Part shown: positions 7,200 to 14,680 of the stretch, one piece after another
Position numbering within the stretch: the stretch's first letter is position 1
Layout of the letters: the number at the start of each line of letters is the position of its first letter
Assembly (NCBI GenBank): GCA_024640925.1
Contig: JAHEEB010000017.1
Span: 1-14,765 of the forward strand
From: Bacteroidota bacterium
GTDB taxonomy: Bacteria > Bacteroidota > Bacteroidia > Bacteroidales > UBA10428
Direction: 5' to 3'
DNA length: 14,765 nt
Program-made: the position numbers and the translations under genes
Notes under the pieces: generated by a model
The model's input: the letters and a program-made list of their open reading frames with translations, nothing else
The model's database searches: none
Told to the model about the DNA's origin: nothing

Positions 7200-7226
7200 T
7201 GTGATATAATTTTATATTTTATCACA
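7200..7226 (+). promoter_or_regulatory. 27-bp inverted repeat abutting the permease start codon
   Basis: TGTGATATAA (7200-7209) and TTTTATCACA (7217-7226) form 10-base arms with one mismatch around a 7-base spacer, ending one base before the GTG start. A near-consensus -7 (TATATTTT, 7213-7220) lies inside. It could be a dimeric repressor operator over the promoter or, as RNA, a hairpin at the start codon. The TGTGA/TCACA ends recall CRP-like half-sites, but the spacing is not that of CRP. Confidence 0.5.
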
Positions 7227-8747
7227 GTGAGCGAATTATTTAGAAAAAAACCTTTGGATCAGCTTATCAATGAAGTAGAAAGCAGTGACCATGGTTTTAA
7301 AAAAGCACTATCTGCCGGAAATCTCATAACATTGGGTATTGGGGCAATTATAGGCACAGGTATATTTGTACTTACAGGTACAGCCGCGGCGAATCATGCT
7401 GGACCTGCTCTTACTTTATCTTTTCTGATTTCTGGAATTGGTTGTGTTTTTGCAGGTTTATGTTATGCGGAATTTGCATCTATGCTGCCTATTTCAGGCA
7501 GTGCTTATAGTTATTCTTATGCTTCACTGGGTGAGTTTATTGCCTGGATTATAGGGTGGGATCTCATACTTGAATACTTGTTTGCTTCTTCAACAGTTGC
7601 AGTTGGATGGTCAGGATATGTTGTAAGTTTTTTGAAAGATCTAAATATTAATCTTCCAATAGAATATGCTGCCTCCGCAGGTGCAAAATTAATAAATATC
7701 CCAAATGAAGGTTGGAAAGAAATAACCGCACAGTTAACAGAATCTTTGTCCAAATCAAATATTGATATAAACTCTCTTCCCCATACAACTGGAATTATAA
7801 ATGTTCCTGCGATGTTTATAATAGCCTTTGTAACCATTTTGCTCGTAATAGGAATTAAAGAATCTGCTCGCTTCAATACAGTGATAGTTATCATTAAACT
7901 TTTAGTAGTTGTCTTATTTATCGCATGTGGTATATCCTATATAAATGTCGATAACTGGACTCCATATATTCCTGCCAATACAGGTGAATTCGGAAAGTTT
8001 GGGTTAAGTGGGATATTAACCGGCGCCGGAGTTATCTTTTTTGCCTATATTGGATTTGATGCTGTATCAACTGCCGCTCAAGAAGCAAAAAATCCAAAAA
8101 AGGACATGCCAATAGGCATTTTAGGCTCCCTGTTGGTTTGTACAATACTCTATATAGCAGTTGCAGCGGTATTAACAGGTATAGTTAACTATAAAGAATT
8201 AAATGTGCCAGCTCCCATTGCTTTAGCAATCGATAAAATTGGTGCTGCCCTTTACTGGCTTCGTCCTCTGATTAAGATTGGTGCTATTGCCGGATTAAGC
8301 TCAGTAGTGTTAGTTATGCTCATGGGCCAGCCCCGAATTTTCTTTACAATGTCCAAAGATGGACTCCTTCCAGAAATTTTTTCCAGATTACATAAGAAAT
8401 TTAGGACTCCTCATATTACAACAATACTAACAGGTATTGTTGCTGCTATTATTGCAGGTTTACTTCCTATTAAAATTCTTGGTGAACTTGTTTCAATAGG
8501 TACACTTCTAGCCTTTGTAATAGTGTGTTGCAGCATTATGGTTTTACGAAAAAAAAATCCCGATACACATAGGCCTTTTAGAACACCCTGGGTACCTTTT
8601 GTGCCTATTGCAGGTATAGTTATTTGTATGGCTCAGATGTTAGCTCTGCCCTTTGACACATGGCTAAGATTGATAATCTGGATGGGGATTGGATTAGTAA
8701 TTTATTTTGCTTATAGCAGAACTCATAGTAAGTTAAATCAGGATTAA
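7227..8747 (+). CDS. APC-superfamily amino acid permease, cationic amino acid transporter (YfnA-like)
   Basis: Inner-membrane secondary transporter of the CAT branch of the amino acid-polyamine-organocation superfamily, which generally imports amino acids with protons. About 12 membrane spans are visible over 506 residues. Key motifs are GIGAIIGTGIFVLTG (37-51, the unwound TM1 substrate site), FFAYIGFDAVSTAAQEAKNP (271-290, TM6 region) and GQPRIFFTMSKDGLLP (367-382). An extra-long loop (about 138-190) lies between early spans. The start is GTG: the N-terminus SELFRKKPLDQLI matches the family pattern and no in-frame ATG occurs before residue 86. An inverted repeat ends one base before it. The gene is monocistronic by spacing. 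The substrate is not predictable beyond an amino acid. Confidence 0.93.
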   Translation: MSELFRKKPLDQLINEVESSDHGFKKALSAGNLITLGIGAIIGTGIFVLTGTAAANHAGPALTLSFLISGIGCVFAGLCYAEFASMLPISGSAYSYSYASLGEFIAWIIGWDLILEYLFASSTVAVGWSGYVVSFLKDLNINLPIEYAASAGAKLINIPNEGWKEITAQLTESLSKSNIDINSLPHTTGIINVPAMFIIAFVTILLVIGIKESARFNTVIVIIKLLVVVLFIACGISYINVDNWTPYIPANTGEFGKFGLSGILTGAGVIFFAYIGFDAVSTAAQEAKNPKKDMPIGILGSLLVCTILYIAVAAVLTGIVNYKELNVPAPIALAIDKIGAALYWLRPLIKIGAIAGLSSVVLVMLMGQPRIFFTMSKDGLLPEIFSRLHKKFRTPHITTILTGIVAAIIAGLLPIKILGELVSIGTLLAFVIVCCSIMVLRKKNPDTHRPFRTPWVPFVPIAGIVICMAQMLALPFDTWLRLIIWMGIGLVIYFAYSRTHSKLNQD

Positions 8748-9014
8748 GCAACAGAATTTTTTTATTCCCTATTATTTACAGCCTGTAAGACGCACCGGGT
8801 AAACCCCGACTTAGAAATTGTTAACCATATTTTTGCAAATCTGGGTTAACAAGAAATAATTAAACTGTCCGATTTCGTATAATTTATGTCTCATTTTAGG
8901 TCACATGGTTGTTTAATATCCTAGAGTAATTTTATTTATATCATATTGTTTTTGTGTTTGTTATAATTATTGGCACAGATAGTGTAACTTCTTATCTGAA
9001 ACAAAAAAAAACAT
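8748..9014 (+). other. 267-base non-coding gap with an inverted repeat around a -7 element
   Basis: No coding potential seen. GTTAACC (8820-8826) and GGTTAAC (8844-8850) face each other around TATTTTTG (8828-8835), an exact TAnnTTTG. This could drive the TonB-C gene with a leader of about 170 bases, with the repeat acting as an operator. No convincing -33 element is present. A small GC hairpin (GGG TAAA CCC, about 8802-8811) lies just upstream. Confidence 0.4.
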
Positions 9015-9605
9015 ATGAGACCATTTTTTAGCAACACAACAAAAATTACTGCTATAGTTTTTGCAGTAATAATTTCTGCTTCGAACCTTAATGCCCAAAA
9101 CGGGAAATTACCTAATCGAAAATTTAACCGCGCAGAACAAAAAATCGAACAACTTACTCACTTTATTGAAGAAAGTCTTATTTTTAAAGCTCCTTCAAAT
9201 GATTATGCCATTCCCACTCTTACAGGATATACTAATAAACCTTCATCTTCGCTCTCCAAATCGGAAGATAAAAAACCTAAAAGCGTTAAAGGACTTAAAA
9301 CCAGTAAGACCAGCGAAATCGTCTCAATAAAAGATGTTGAAACTTTCTGTAACTGGTTTGATAATAAATTAACATCCCAGCTATCCGAATTGAATAGAAA
9401 TGGCAGTGGTAAAGTTGTTGTTGGTTTTGCTGTTGATCAAAACGGAAACCTGACCAACATAAAAATTATAAGTTCTGATGATTTGGAAGTAAACAAAATT
9501 GTATTGGATATTTTGTGTGATTGTCCAAAATGGATAATTCAACAGGTGCAAAGTCAGCCTTATAAATTGTATTATTCTATCCCTATAGAATACTCTGTAA
9601 AATAA
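9015..9605 (+). CDS. secreted protein with TonB C-terminal-like domain
   Basis: A 196-residue envelope protein. A signal peptide covers about 1-27 (SNLNAQ), so unlike true TonB it should be released rather than stay anchored in the inner membrane. Residues 28-105 are basic and Ser/Lys-rich. The C-terminal part (about 130-196) fits the TonB_C fold: GKVVVGFAVDQNGNLTNIKI, then SDDLEVNKIVLDIL and the closing YKLYYSIPIEYSVK. Two cysteines (168 and 170, CDCPKW) and Cys112 are unusual and might bind metal or form disulfides. TonB-C domains contact TonB boxes or peptidoglycan, but stand-alone secreted versions are common in Bacteroidota and mostly uncharacterised. There is no ExbB/ExbD or receptor gene next to it. 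Confidence 0.85.
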   Translation: MRPFFSNTTKITAIVFAVIISASNLNAQNGKLPNRKFNRAEQKIEQLTHFIEESLIFKAPSNDYAIPTLTGYTNKPSSSLSKSEDKKPKSVKGLKTSKTSEIVSIKDVETFCNWFDNKLTSQLSELNRNGSGKVVVGFAVDQNGNLTNIKIISSDDLEVNKIVLDILCDCPKWIIQQVQSQPYKLYYSIPIEYSVK

Positions 9606-10165
9606 TTTTAAACTAAGTAATTTTTCAAGTGGCTGTGCAAAAAGCTGAAAAATAGCCACTAAGACTCTAAGATTCAAAGATATTACAAAGGTTAATGTCA
9701 ATAAAATAAAAACACTTTGTGATATCTTTGAGACTTTGTTTTTGTGGCCAAATCACTTATTATACCTTTTTGGACGGCCTCTTTATTTATTATTTAATTA
9801 GCACATTATTTCTAAAAAATGGATTTGAACATGAACAACTCCACTTTTAATTACTTTTTCCTCGACAAACATACCTAAAAAGTAAAAAATAGATGGCTGG
9901 GTTACCAAAAAACCAAAAAAAAACAGTTATTTTAGTAATTAATAGATAGATACGAAACATAAGTCAATAATTCTGTCGAAGTCAGGAGATCTATATTTAT
10001 AAAAAGAAATAAAACAGTTATTAAAAAAGTCATTAACTCTTTTAAATATCCAATCATTTTATAATTTTTGTAAATCCAATGACAAACATTTAATAAAAAA
10101 ATGTAACCTTTAATGAAGACTTGTCCGTATTAGATTTATTTATTCTTTATAACCGAAGACCCCTG
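9606..10165 (+). other. non-coding stretch of about 560 bases
   Basis: AT-rich region between the TonB-C gene and the receiver gene. It holds the imperfect inverted repeat at 9655-9748, a smaller hairpin (AGTGGCT 9628-9634 with AGCCACT 9654-9660), an AT-rich 9-bp inverted repeat (9851-9859 with 9877-9885) and a weak -7 candidate for the receiver gene (AATTTTTG, 10063-10070). I see no gene or tRNA. Confidence 0.6.
9655..9748. repeat. long imperfect inverted repeat (36/34-base arms)
   Basis: The left arm 9655-9690 and the reverse complement of the right arm 9715-9748 share GCCAC at the outer end, CAAAGATAT in the middle and ACAAAG at the inner end, with a 2-base gap and several mismatches. The loop is 24 bases. 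Each arm is built of short AAG/AAAG-ended units (ACTAAG, CTAAG, TTCAAAG, ACAAAG). This looks like a dispersed intergenic palindromic repeat or the remains of a miniature mobile element. It may also fold as a bidirectional 3'-end structure for the TonB-C gene. Confidence 0.7.
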
Positions 10166-10558
10166 ATGAATAAACTTATTTTCTTTGTTGATGATGATAA
10201 AATGATGCTAAATTTAATGGAATATACCTTTAAATGCAGGGAAGGTTATGAAGTTAAATCTTTTTTTTCCGGAGAAGAATGCATTAAAAACCTGTTTCTT
10301 GATCCAAAGCTAATTGTACTTGACTATTACATGGGAGGCTCAGATGGTTCATCACTTTCAGGATTAGATACGTTAAAAAAAATAAGGGAATCAGGATTAA
10401 ATATCACTGTAATCATATTATCAAGAGAAAAAAGTCAGGATACAATAGAAGAATTTTTAAAATTCGGTGCAAAAAAATATGTGATAAAAGATGACTATTT
10501 TATTGATACTTTAATTGATACCATTGAGAAACACTTTGCTGACGACTTACCTAATTGA
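10166..10558 (+). CDS. stand-alone response-regulator receiver protein
   Basis: A 130-residue single-domain CheY-like receiver with no output domain. The acidic triad Asp9-Asp10-Asp11 (FFVDDDK), phospho-acceptor Asp53 (LIVLDYYMGG), switch Ser86 (VIILSRE) and conserved Lys108 (YVIKDD) are all present, so it should accept phosphate and bind Mg2+. The start is ATG 10166. An in-frame TTG at 10121 would add 15 residues that do not belong to the fold. The TFKCREGYEV segment and a glycine/serine insert after Asp53 (GGSDGSSLSGLD) lengthen the beta3-alpha3 loop. No histidine kinase is adjacent, so the partner is unknown; it may relay phosphate or control an enzyme by contact. Confidence 0.9.
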   Translation: MNKLIFFVDDDKMMLNLMEYTFKCREGYEVKSFFSGEECIKNLFLDPKLIVLDYYMGGSDGSSLSGLDTLKKIRESGLNITVIILSREKSQDTIEEFLKFGAKKYVIKDDYFIDTLIDTIEKHFADDLPN

Positions 10559-10695
10559 TTTTCGAGGATTAAAAATCGAACTATTTAAACCTTCGAGCCT
10601 GAGCCTTATCATATTAAGTAAATAGAGCTTATTTTTCAATATTTTTATGATCAGATCAAAAATAAATATTTCTTTTTTATTCTCATAAATATTTC

Positions 10696-10703
10696 TACTT
10701 TTG
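10696..10703 (+). promoter_or_regulatory. -7 promoter element of the rpmF-plsX-fabH operon
   Basis: TACTTTTG is an exact match to TAnnTTTG and is followed by CACC, a very common Bacteroidota start context. Transcription would begin at about 10709-10712, leaving a leader of about 15 bases before the TTG start of the DUF177 gene. No clear -33 TTTG is seen. Confidence 0.65.
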
Positions 10704-10725
10704 CACCACTTAAAATAAAAGGAAG

Positions 10726-11268
10726 TTGAAAGTTGGTAATCAGTATATTATCCCTTTTAAAGGCTTGAAAGAAGGGAAACATGACTTTAGCTTTCAAATA
10801 AATAAGTTGTTCTTTGAAGAGTATGCAGAGTTGAATATTACTGGTGGATCACTGGTTGTAAATATTACTTTAACAAAAAAGTCAACTTTTCTGGTTCTTA
10901 ATACAATTATTGAAGGGCAGATTGAACTGATTTGCGACAGGTGCCTGGAAACTTTTTCAAACAAGCTGGATTTTGAAGGACAGCTATTTGTTAAATTCAA
11001 AGAGGAACCAGAAGAACCCGATGATCAAGTCATTTTTCTTCATCCAAATGAAGATGTTCTTGATCTTAATCAATATTTATATGATTGTATTGGGTTAAAC
11101 ATTCCAATTCAAAAAGTTCATCCCGAAATAAATGGTAAGTCGGGATGTAACCAGGAGATGATTTCGTTAATCAACAAGCATACTACAAAGAAAATAGAAA
11201 AAGAAGAAAAAGACCCCAGATGGTCGAAACTAAGGGATTTATTGAACAACGGAAATAAAACTGAATAA
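10726..11268 (+). CDS. yceD: YceD/DUF177 family protein
   Basis: Member of the DUF177 family, which lies upstream of rpmF in most bacteria and has been linked to 23S rRNA processing and large-subunit assembly. Visible features are IPFKGLKEGKHDFSFQI (9-25), the family Cys pair in ICDRCLETF (Cys70, Cys73), a third Cys at 141 and the C-terminal DPRWSKLRDLL (163-173). Length 180 is usual. The start must be TTG at 10726: an in-frame stop lies at 10711-10713 and no ATG exists between. The 5' stretch AAAAGGAAG lies directly before it, too close for a normal ribosome site. It is two bases from rpmF, so the two are co-translated or at least co-transcribed. Confidence 0.92.
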   Translation: MKVGNQYIIPFKGLKEGKHDFSFQINKLFFEEYAELNITGGSLVVNITLTKKSTFLVLNTIIEGQIELICDRCLETFSNKLDFEGQLFVKFKEEPEEPDDQVIFLHPNEDVLDLNQYLYDCIGLNIPIQKVHPEINGKSGCNQEMISLINKHTTKKIEKEEKDPRWSKLRDLLNNGNKTE

Positions 11269-11270
11269 AA

Positions 11271-11456
11271 ATGGCACATCCGAAGAGAAGACACTCAAAA
11301 CAGAGGAGAGACAAAAGACGTACTCACGACAAAGCAGCAATTCCAACAATGGCTACATGCCAGAATTGTGGAACTACTATTCAATATCACAGAGTATGCC
11401 CCGAATGCGGACATTATAAAGGAAAACTAGCTATAGAAAAAGAAGCAGCACTTTAA
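11271..11456 (+). CDS. rpmF: 50S ribosomal protein L32
   Basis: Small basic ribosomal protein of the large subunit, 61 residues. The N-terminus MAHPKRRHSKQRRDKRRTHD is the L32 signature. Two cysteine pairs, Cys30-Cys33 (CQNC) and Cys43-Cys46 (CPEC), make the zinc-binding version. It starts two bases after the DUF177 stop and is followed 17 bases later by plsX, the standard linkage between ribosome and lipid synthesis genes. Confidence 0.98.
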   Translation: MAHPKRRHSKQRRDKRRTHDKAAIPTMATCQNCGTTIQYHRVCPECGHYKGKLAIEKEAAL

Positions 11457-11473
11457 TCTAAACCTTTTATGGT

Positions 11474-12412
11474 ATGAGAATAGGTGTTGATATTTTTGGT
11501 GGTGATTTTGCTCCGGAGGCAACCGTAAAAGGTACCATATTAGCCTATAATGAAGTAAAAGATAAAGAGGAATTGGTGCTTTTCGGAGACAAAACCCAGA
11601 TTGAGTCGATTTGTAAACAGTCGGGGTTTGATCCATCAGTATTTGAAATAGTCCATACTACCGAAAGCATAGGTATGGATGAATACCCTTCCAAAGCATT
11701 TAAGGAAAAGCCAAATGCCAGTATTGTTCTGGGATTTAAATATCTGCATGCAGGTAAAATAGATGGCTTTGCCAGTGCTGGTAATACTGGGGCCATGCTG
11801 GTTGGAGCTATGCATATTGTAAAGTCGGTACCAGGAGTAATCAGACCTTCAATTTGTGCTCCAATACCAAAGGATTCCGATAAACCCACCCTTGTGCTCG
11901 ATGCAGGTATTAACCCCGATTGCCGACCTGATGTTTTGTATCAATACGCTATCCTGGGATCTCTATATGCCGAACATGTTTATGGAATATCCAATCCAAA
12001 GGTAGGTCTGTTTAATATTGGCTCCGAGGAAGAAAAGGGAAATTTGCAGACAAAAGCTACCTTTCAGGCAATGAAAGGTACCAAAGAATTCAATTTTATA
12101 GGTAATGTAGAAGGCACAGATTTATTCAGCAATGATGTCGATGTTATTGTTTGCGACGGATTTGTTGGAAATGCCATACTTAAAGAAGCCGAAGCATTTT
12201 ATAAACTCATTAGAAAAAGGAATGTTCAAGATCCGTTTTTTGAAAGATTTGACTTTACAAAATATGGCGGCACCCCTATATTAGGTATCAATTCAACAGC
12301 CATTATCGCACATGGCGTATCGAACGATATAGCAATTAAGAATATGATCCTTCTCACAGCCAATGTTGTAGAAGCAAAACTTATTGAAAAAATAAAACTC
12401 GCCTTTGAATAA
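11474..12412 (+). CDS. plsX: phosphate acyltransferase PlsX
   Basis: Peripheral membrane enzyme that turns acyl-ACP and phosphate into acyl-phosphate, the donor for PlsY in phosphatidic acid synthesis. Family motifs are present over 312 residues: VDIFGGDFAPE (5-15; the usual DAMGGD is DIFGGD here), SAGNTGA (101-107), LVLDAGIN (140-147), VGLFNIGSEEEKGN (177-190), CDGFVGNAILK (227-237) and GTPILGINS (266-274). Its stop shares one base with the fabH start (TAATG), which implies translational coupling. No sign of truncation. Confidence 0.97.
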   Translation: MRIGVDIFGGDFAPEATVKGTILAYNEVKDKEELVLFGDKTQIESICKQSGFDPSVFEIVHTTESIGMDEYPSKAFKEKPNASIVLGFKYLHAGKIDGFASAGNTGAMLVGAMHIVKSVPGVIRPSICAPIPKDSDKPTLVLDAGINPDCRPDVLYQYAILGSLYAEHVYGISNPKVGLFNIGSEEEKGNLQTKATFQAMKGTKEFNFIGNVEGTDLFSNDVDVIVCDGFVGNAILKEAEAFYKLIRKRNVQDPFFERFDFTKYGGTPILGINSTAIIAHGVSNDIAIKNMILLTANVVEAKLIEKIKLAFE

Positions 12413-13410
12413 TGAGTAATGTGAGAGCTGCCATTACAGGCGTCGGAGGCTATGTTCCCGATTACATTTTAGATAATCAGGAATTAAGTCAGCTGGTAGA
12501 CACCTCAGACGAATGGATAATGCAGCGAATTGGAATTAAGGAACGCCGTATCTTAAAAGAAGAAGGAAAAGCAACCTCCGATTTAGCTGTTAGAGCAATA
12601 AAAGAACTTCTTGAAAAAACAAATACCGACCCAGAGGAAATTGATTTACTGATTTGTCCTACTATTACTTCTGACTTGGTCTTTCCATCTACTGCAAACA
12701 TAATTGGTTATAAGCTCGGATTAAAAAATGCTTTCCCTTTTGATATAAGCGCTGCGTGCTCAGGTTTTATATATGGATTGGAATTGGCTTCAAGAATGAT
12801 TGAAGGAGGTTCTTATAAAAAAGCCATACTGGTTGGTGCCGAAATGATGTCATCCATTACCAACTATTCCGATCGTGCTACCTGTCCCCTTTTTGGTGAT
12901 GGAGCCGCAGCTGTGCTTATTGAACCTACCGCTGAAGAAGTTGGAGTTATGGATCGTATTTTAGGATACGATGGTGCAGGAATTGTTAGCTTGAATATGA
13001 AAGCCGGGGGTTCCCTTCGGCCACCTACTCATGAAACAATAGATAACCAGGAACATTATGTTTACCAGGATGGACAGGTAGTTTTCAAAGCTGCTGTTTC
13101 GAAAATGTCTGATATTTCTATTGAAATAATGAACCGCAATAATATTAAACCTGAAAACCTTTCATATTTAATTCCCCACCAGGCAAATTTAAGAATTATC
13201 GATGCTGTTGGTCGGCGAATGGGAATCAATAAAAGCCAGGTTTTAATTAATATTGAAAGGTATGGAAATACCACTGCTGCGACCATTCCATTATGCCTTT
13301 GGGATTTTGAGAAAAAATTAAAAAAAGGTGATAATTTAATCCTAACCGCCTTTGGTGCAGGATTTACTTATGGCAGCATTTTTTTAAAGTGGGCATACGA
13401 TCCTGAATAA
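12412..13410 (+). CDS. fabH: 3-oxoacyl-ACP synthase III (FabH)
   Basis: Condensing enzyme that starts type II fatty-acid synthesis by joining acetyl-CoA (or a branched acyl-CoA) with malonyl-ACP. The catalytic triad is visible: Cys116 in DISAACSGF, His256 in IPHQANLR and Asn286 in ERYGNTTAA. The TSDEWI...RIGIKERR segment (31-46) and the closing FGAGFTYGSIFLKW are typical. Its 332 residues are normal. Whether it prefers straight or branched primers cannot be told. It is the last gene of the operon, before a strong terminator. Confidence 0.97.
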   Translation: MSNVRAAITGVGGYVPDYILDNQELSQLVDTSDEWIMQRIGIKERRILKEEGKATSDLAVRAIKELLEKTNTDPEEIDLLICPTITSDLVFPSTANIIGYKLGLKNAFPFDISAACSGFIYGLELASRMIEGGSYKKAILVGAEMMSSITNYSDRATCPLFGDGAAAVLIEPTAEEVGVMDRILGYDGAGIVSLNMKAGGSLRPPTHETIDNQEHYVYQDGQVVFKAAVSKMSDISIEIMNRNNIKPENLSYLIPHQANLRIIDAVGRRMGINKSQVLINIERYGNTTAATIPLCLWDFEKKLKKGDNLILTAFGAGFTYGSIFLKWAYDPE

Positions 13411-13433
13411 ATAAAATCAAAAAATAAAAACTG

Positions 13434-13463
13434 AACCCGGATAAAATAATCCGGGTTTTTTTT
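13434..13463 (+). terminator. intrinsic terminator of the rpmF-plsX-fabH operon
   Basis: A perfect 9-bp stem (AACCCGGAT 13434-13442 with ATCCGGGTT 13449-13457), 6-base loop, and eight Ts at 13456-13463. It lies 24 bases after the fabH stop. Confidence 0.93.
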
Positions 13464-13478
13464 CGTTGTTGTTCAAAA

Positions 13479-13541
13479 CAATTAACCCTAATTGCTTGAA
13501 AATGGTATGTTTCATTACTTAAACTACCAAAATTCAGCAAT
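13479..13541. repeat. nested inverted repeats upstream of the bactofilin promoter
   Basis: CAATTA (13479-13484) and TAATTG (13489-13494) form a compact palindrome. It overlaps a larger imperfect one: ATTGCT (13491-13496) with AGCAAT (13536-13541), and inside it GGTA-T-GTTT (13504-13512) with AAAC-TACC (13521-13528). These could be protein sites or a second 3' structure after the fabH terminator. Confidence 0.4.
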
Positions 13542-13574
13542 TTGGACATATATTTAAAACTCATTGTCTCCATG

Positions 13575-13606
13575 TTGGGTTAAAAAACATATTTTCCTAT
13601 CTTTAC
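13575..13606 (+). promoter_or_regulatory. promoter of the bactofilin-ATP synthase operon
   Basis: TTG (13575-13577) lies 21 bases before TATCTTTA (13599-13606), a 7-of-8 match to TAnnTTTG. The start would be near 13612, with an AT-rich leader of about 30 bases before the bactofilin ATG. Confidence 0.5.
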
Positions 13607-13642
13607 GAATTGAACTATTAAAACTATTTAAAACTATAACTA

Positions 13643-14038
13643 ATGGCAAAATTTAACGAACCTGAAAATAACGCTATTAATCTGATTGGGGTAGGAACCA
13701 GCATCAGGGGAGATCTTGAATCTACCGGAGATCTGCGTATCGATGGTACACTAGTAGGTAACCTTAAAACTAAAGGCAAAGTAGTAGTTGGTGCTACCGG
13801 CGAGATAAAAGGTGAGATTTTCTGTAAAAACTCTGATGTTGAAGGGAAAGTTGAAGGGAAAATTCATGTACAGGAATTATTATCCTTAAAAGGAACTTCC
13901 ATTATTCTTGGAGACATTTTAGCCAGACGTCTTGCTATTGAACCAGGAGCTAAATTTACCGGTAATTGTAACATGACAAATAGTGGAAACCAACAATCAG
14001 AAGCTAAATCTGCCGAAGAAGAAGTTAAAAAGCCCTAG
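13643..14038 (+). CDS. bactofilin family cytoskeletal protein
   Basis: Polymer-forming cytoskeletal protein, 131 residues. The bactofilin beta-helix spans about 13-110, opening with NLIGVGTSIRGDLESTGDLR and built of short hydrophobic repeats (GKVVVGATGEIKGEI, GDILARRLAIEPGAKFTGNC). The flanking ends are short and disordered; the charged C-terminal tail (EAKSAEEEVKKP) is encoded where the next gene overlaps. Bactofilins form filaments that guide local wall growth or protein placement at the membrane. Here the gene heads the ATP synthase operon, a linkage I recall from other Bacteroidota. Confidence 0.93.
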   Translation: MAKFNEPENNAINLIGVGTSIRGDLESTGDLRIDGTLVGNLKTKGKVVVGATGEIKGEIFCKNSDVEGKVEGKIHVQELLSLKGTSIILGDILARRLAIEPGAKFTGNCNMTNSGNQQSEAKSAEEEVKKP

Positions 14039-14219
14039 GAATATTATCAGGTATTCCAACCTGGCTTTTGAAATGATTGTTCCTATTATGGCAGGTGTAT
14101 TTGGTGGTTATAAGCTTGACGAAAAACTAAACAGCCTGCCTGTTTTTACAATTATATTTTCCTTGGCCGGTATAGTACTGGCCCTGTATTTTTCACTTAA
14201 GGATTTCTTTCATAGTTAA
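13983..14219 (+). CDS. AtpZ/AtpI-like F1Fo ATP synthase accessory protein
   Basis: Small inner-membrane protein of 78 residues with two spans (about 29-44 and 53-71) joined by GGYKLDEKLNS, the AtpZ-type pattern with a glycine pair and an acidic-basic loop. AtpZ/AtpI proteins help assemble the c-ring and have been tied to Mg2+/Ca2+ supply. The GTG start at 13983 lies inside the bactofilin gene, a 56-base overlap in another frame, and gives a basic 20-residue head before RYSNLAFEM. No in-frame ATG exists before residue 31, where the first span has already begun, so a GTG, TTG or CTG start within the overlap is required. Confidence 0.85.
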   Translation: METNNQKLNLPKKKLKSPRNIIRYSNLAFEMIVPIMAGVFGGYKLDEKLNSLPVFTIIFSLAGIVLALYFSLKDFFHS

Positions 14220-14223
14220 TAAT

Positions 14224-14634
14224 ATGAGCAAATTTACACTATCACCATTTTTTATTAAAACTACGGTAGTGTGCATGTTGATGATTGTTGTTGCATGTGT
14301 TTTTATTCTTTTTGATAAACAAATTACCGACCCGATATTTTTCCTCTTCACTCCTCTGCTCGCTTATCTTATTAACATTGGAGCATTATTTGCTGCTAAA
14401 AGCAAACCATCACAAAAAAGTTTTAGCATGTTAATAACATCCTTGTTCGGAATTAAGTTTTTTTCTTATATTCTCCTTTCGATAATTTTTTTTCTATTCC
14501 ATAAGTCTACCCATATACGTGTTATCTACATTTTATTTATATTTGTTGTTTACATTTTCAATACCGTTGTACTTCTTACCGAACTGTTGAAATTTTTTAA
14601 AACTATTGAAAAGAAGGATGAAATTTCTAAATAG
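14224..14634 (+). CDS. four-span AtpI-like membrane protein of the ATP synthase operon
   Basis: A 136-residue integral membrane protein with four predicted spans (about 12-30, 38-57, 67-92 and 98-119) and a short charged tail (EKKDEISK). It starts four bases after the AtpZ gene and lies 46 bases before atpB, the place of subunit I (AtpI) in many operons. Four spans also fit AtpI. Sequence motifs are too weak for a firm family call, so the role in assembly of the Fo part is inferred from position. Confidence 0.8.
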   Translation: MSKFTLSPFFIKTTVVCMLMIVVACVFILFDKQITDPIFFLFTPLLAYLINIGALFAAKSKPSQKSFSMLITSLFGIKFFSYILLSIIFFLFHKSTHIRVIYILFIFVVYIFNTVVLLTELLKFFKTIEKKDEISK

Positions 14635-14680
14635 TTTTATAACTTTAATAAAAAGAGTGTAATTTGAATTGCTTGTGGTG

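Noticed and set aside
9381..9701. 106-codon open frame on the minus strand across the TonB-C gene end
   Set aside because: It runs through the inverted repeat and opposes a gene with clear domain evidence; its composition is that of an AT-rich shadow.
9851..9885. 9-bp inverted repeat TTACTTTTT / AAAAAGTAA
   Set aside because: Low-complexity A/T arms with a 17-base loop; no T run or promoter gives it a clear role.
9920..10022. Direct repeat AAAACAGTTATT at 9920-9931 and 10011-10022
   Set aside because: Twelve AT-rich bases in a low-complexity spacer are expected by chance, and nothing else is shared around them.
10121..10165. In-frame TTG start 15 codons upstream of the receiver protein
   Set aside because: The extra residues do not belong to the receiver fold, and ATG 10166 gives the typical first beta strand directly.
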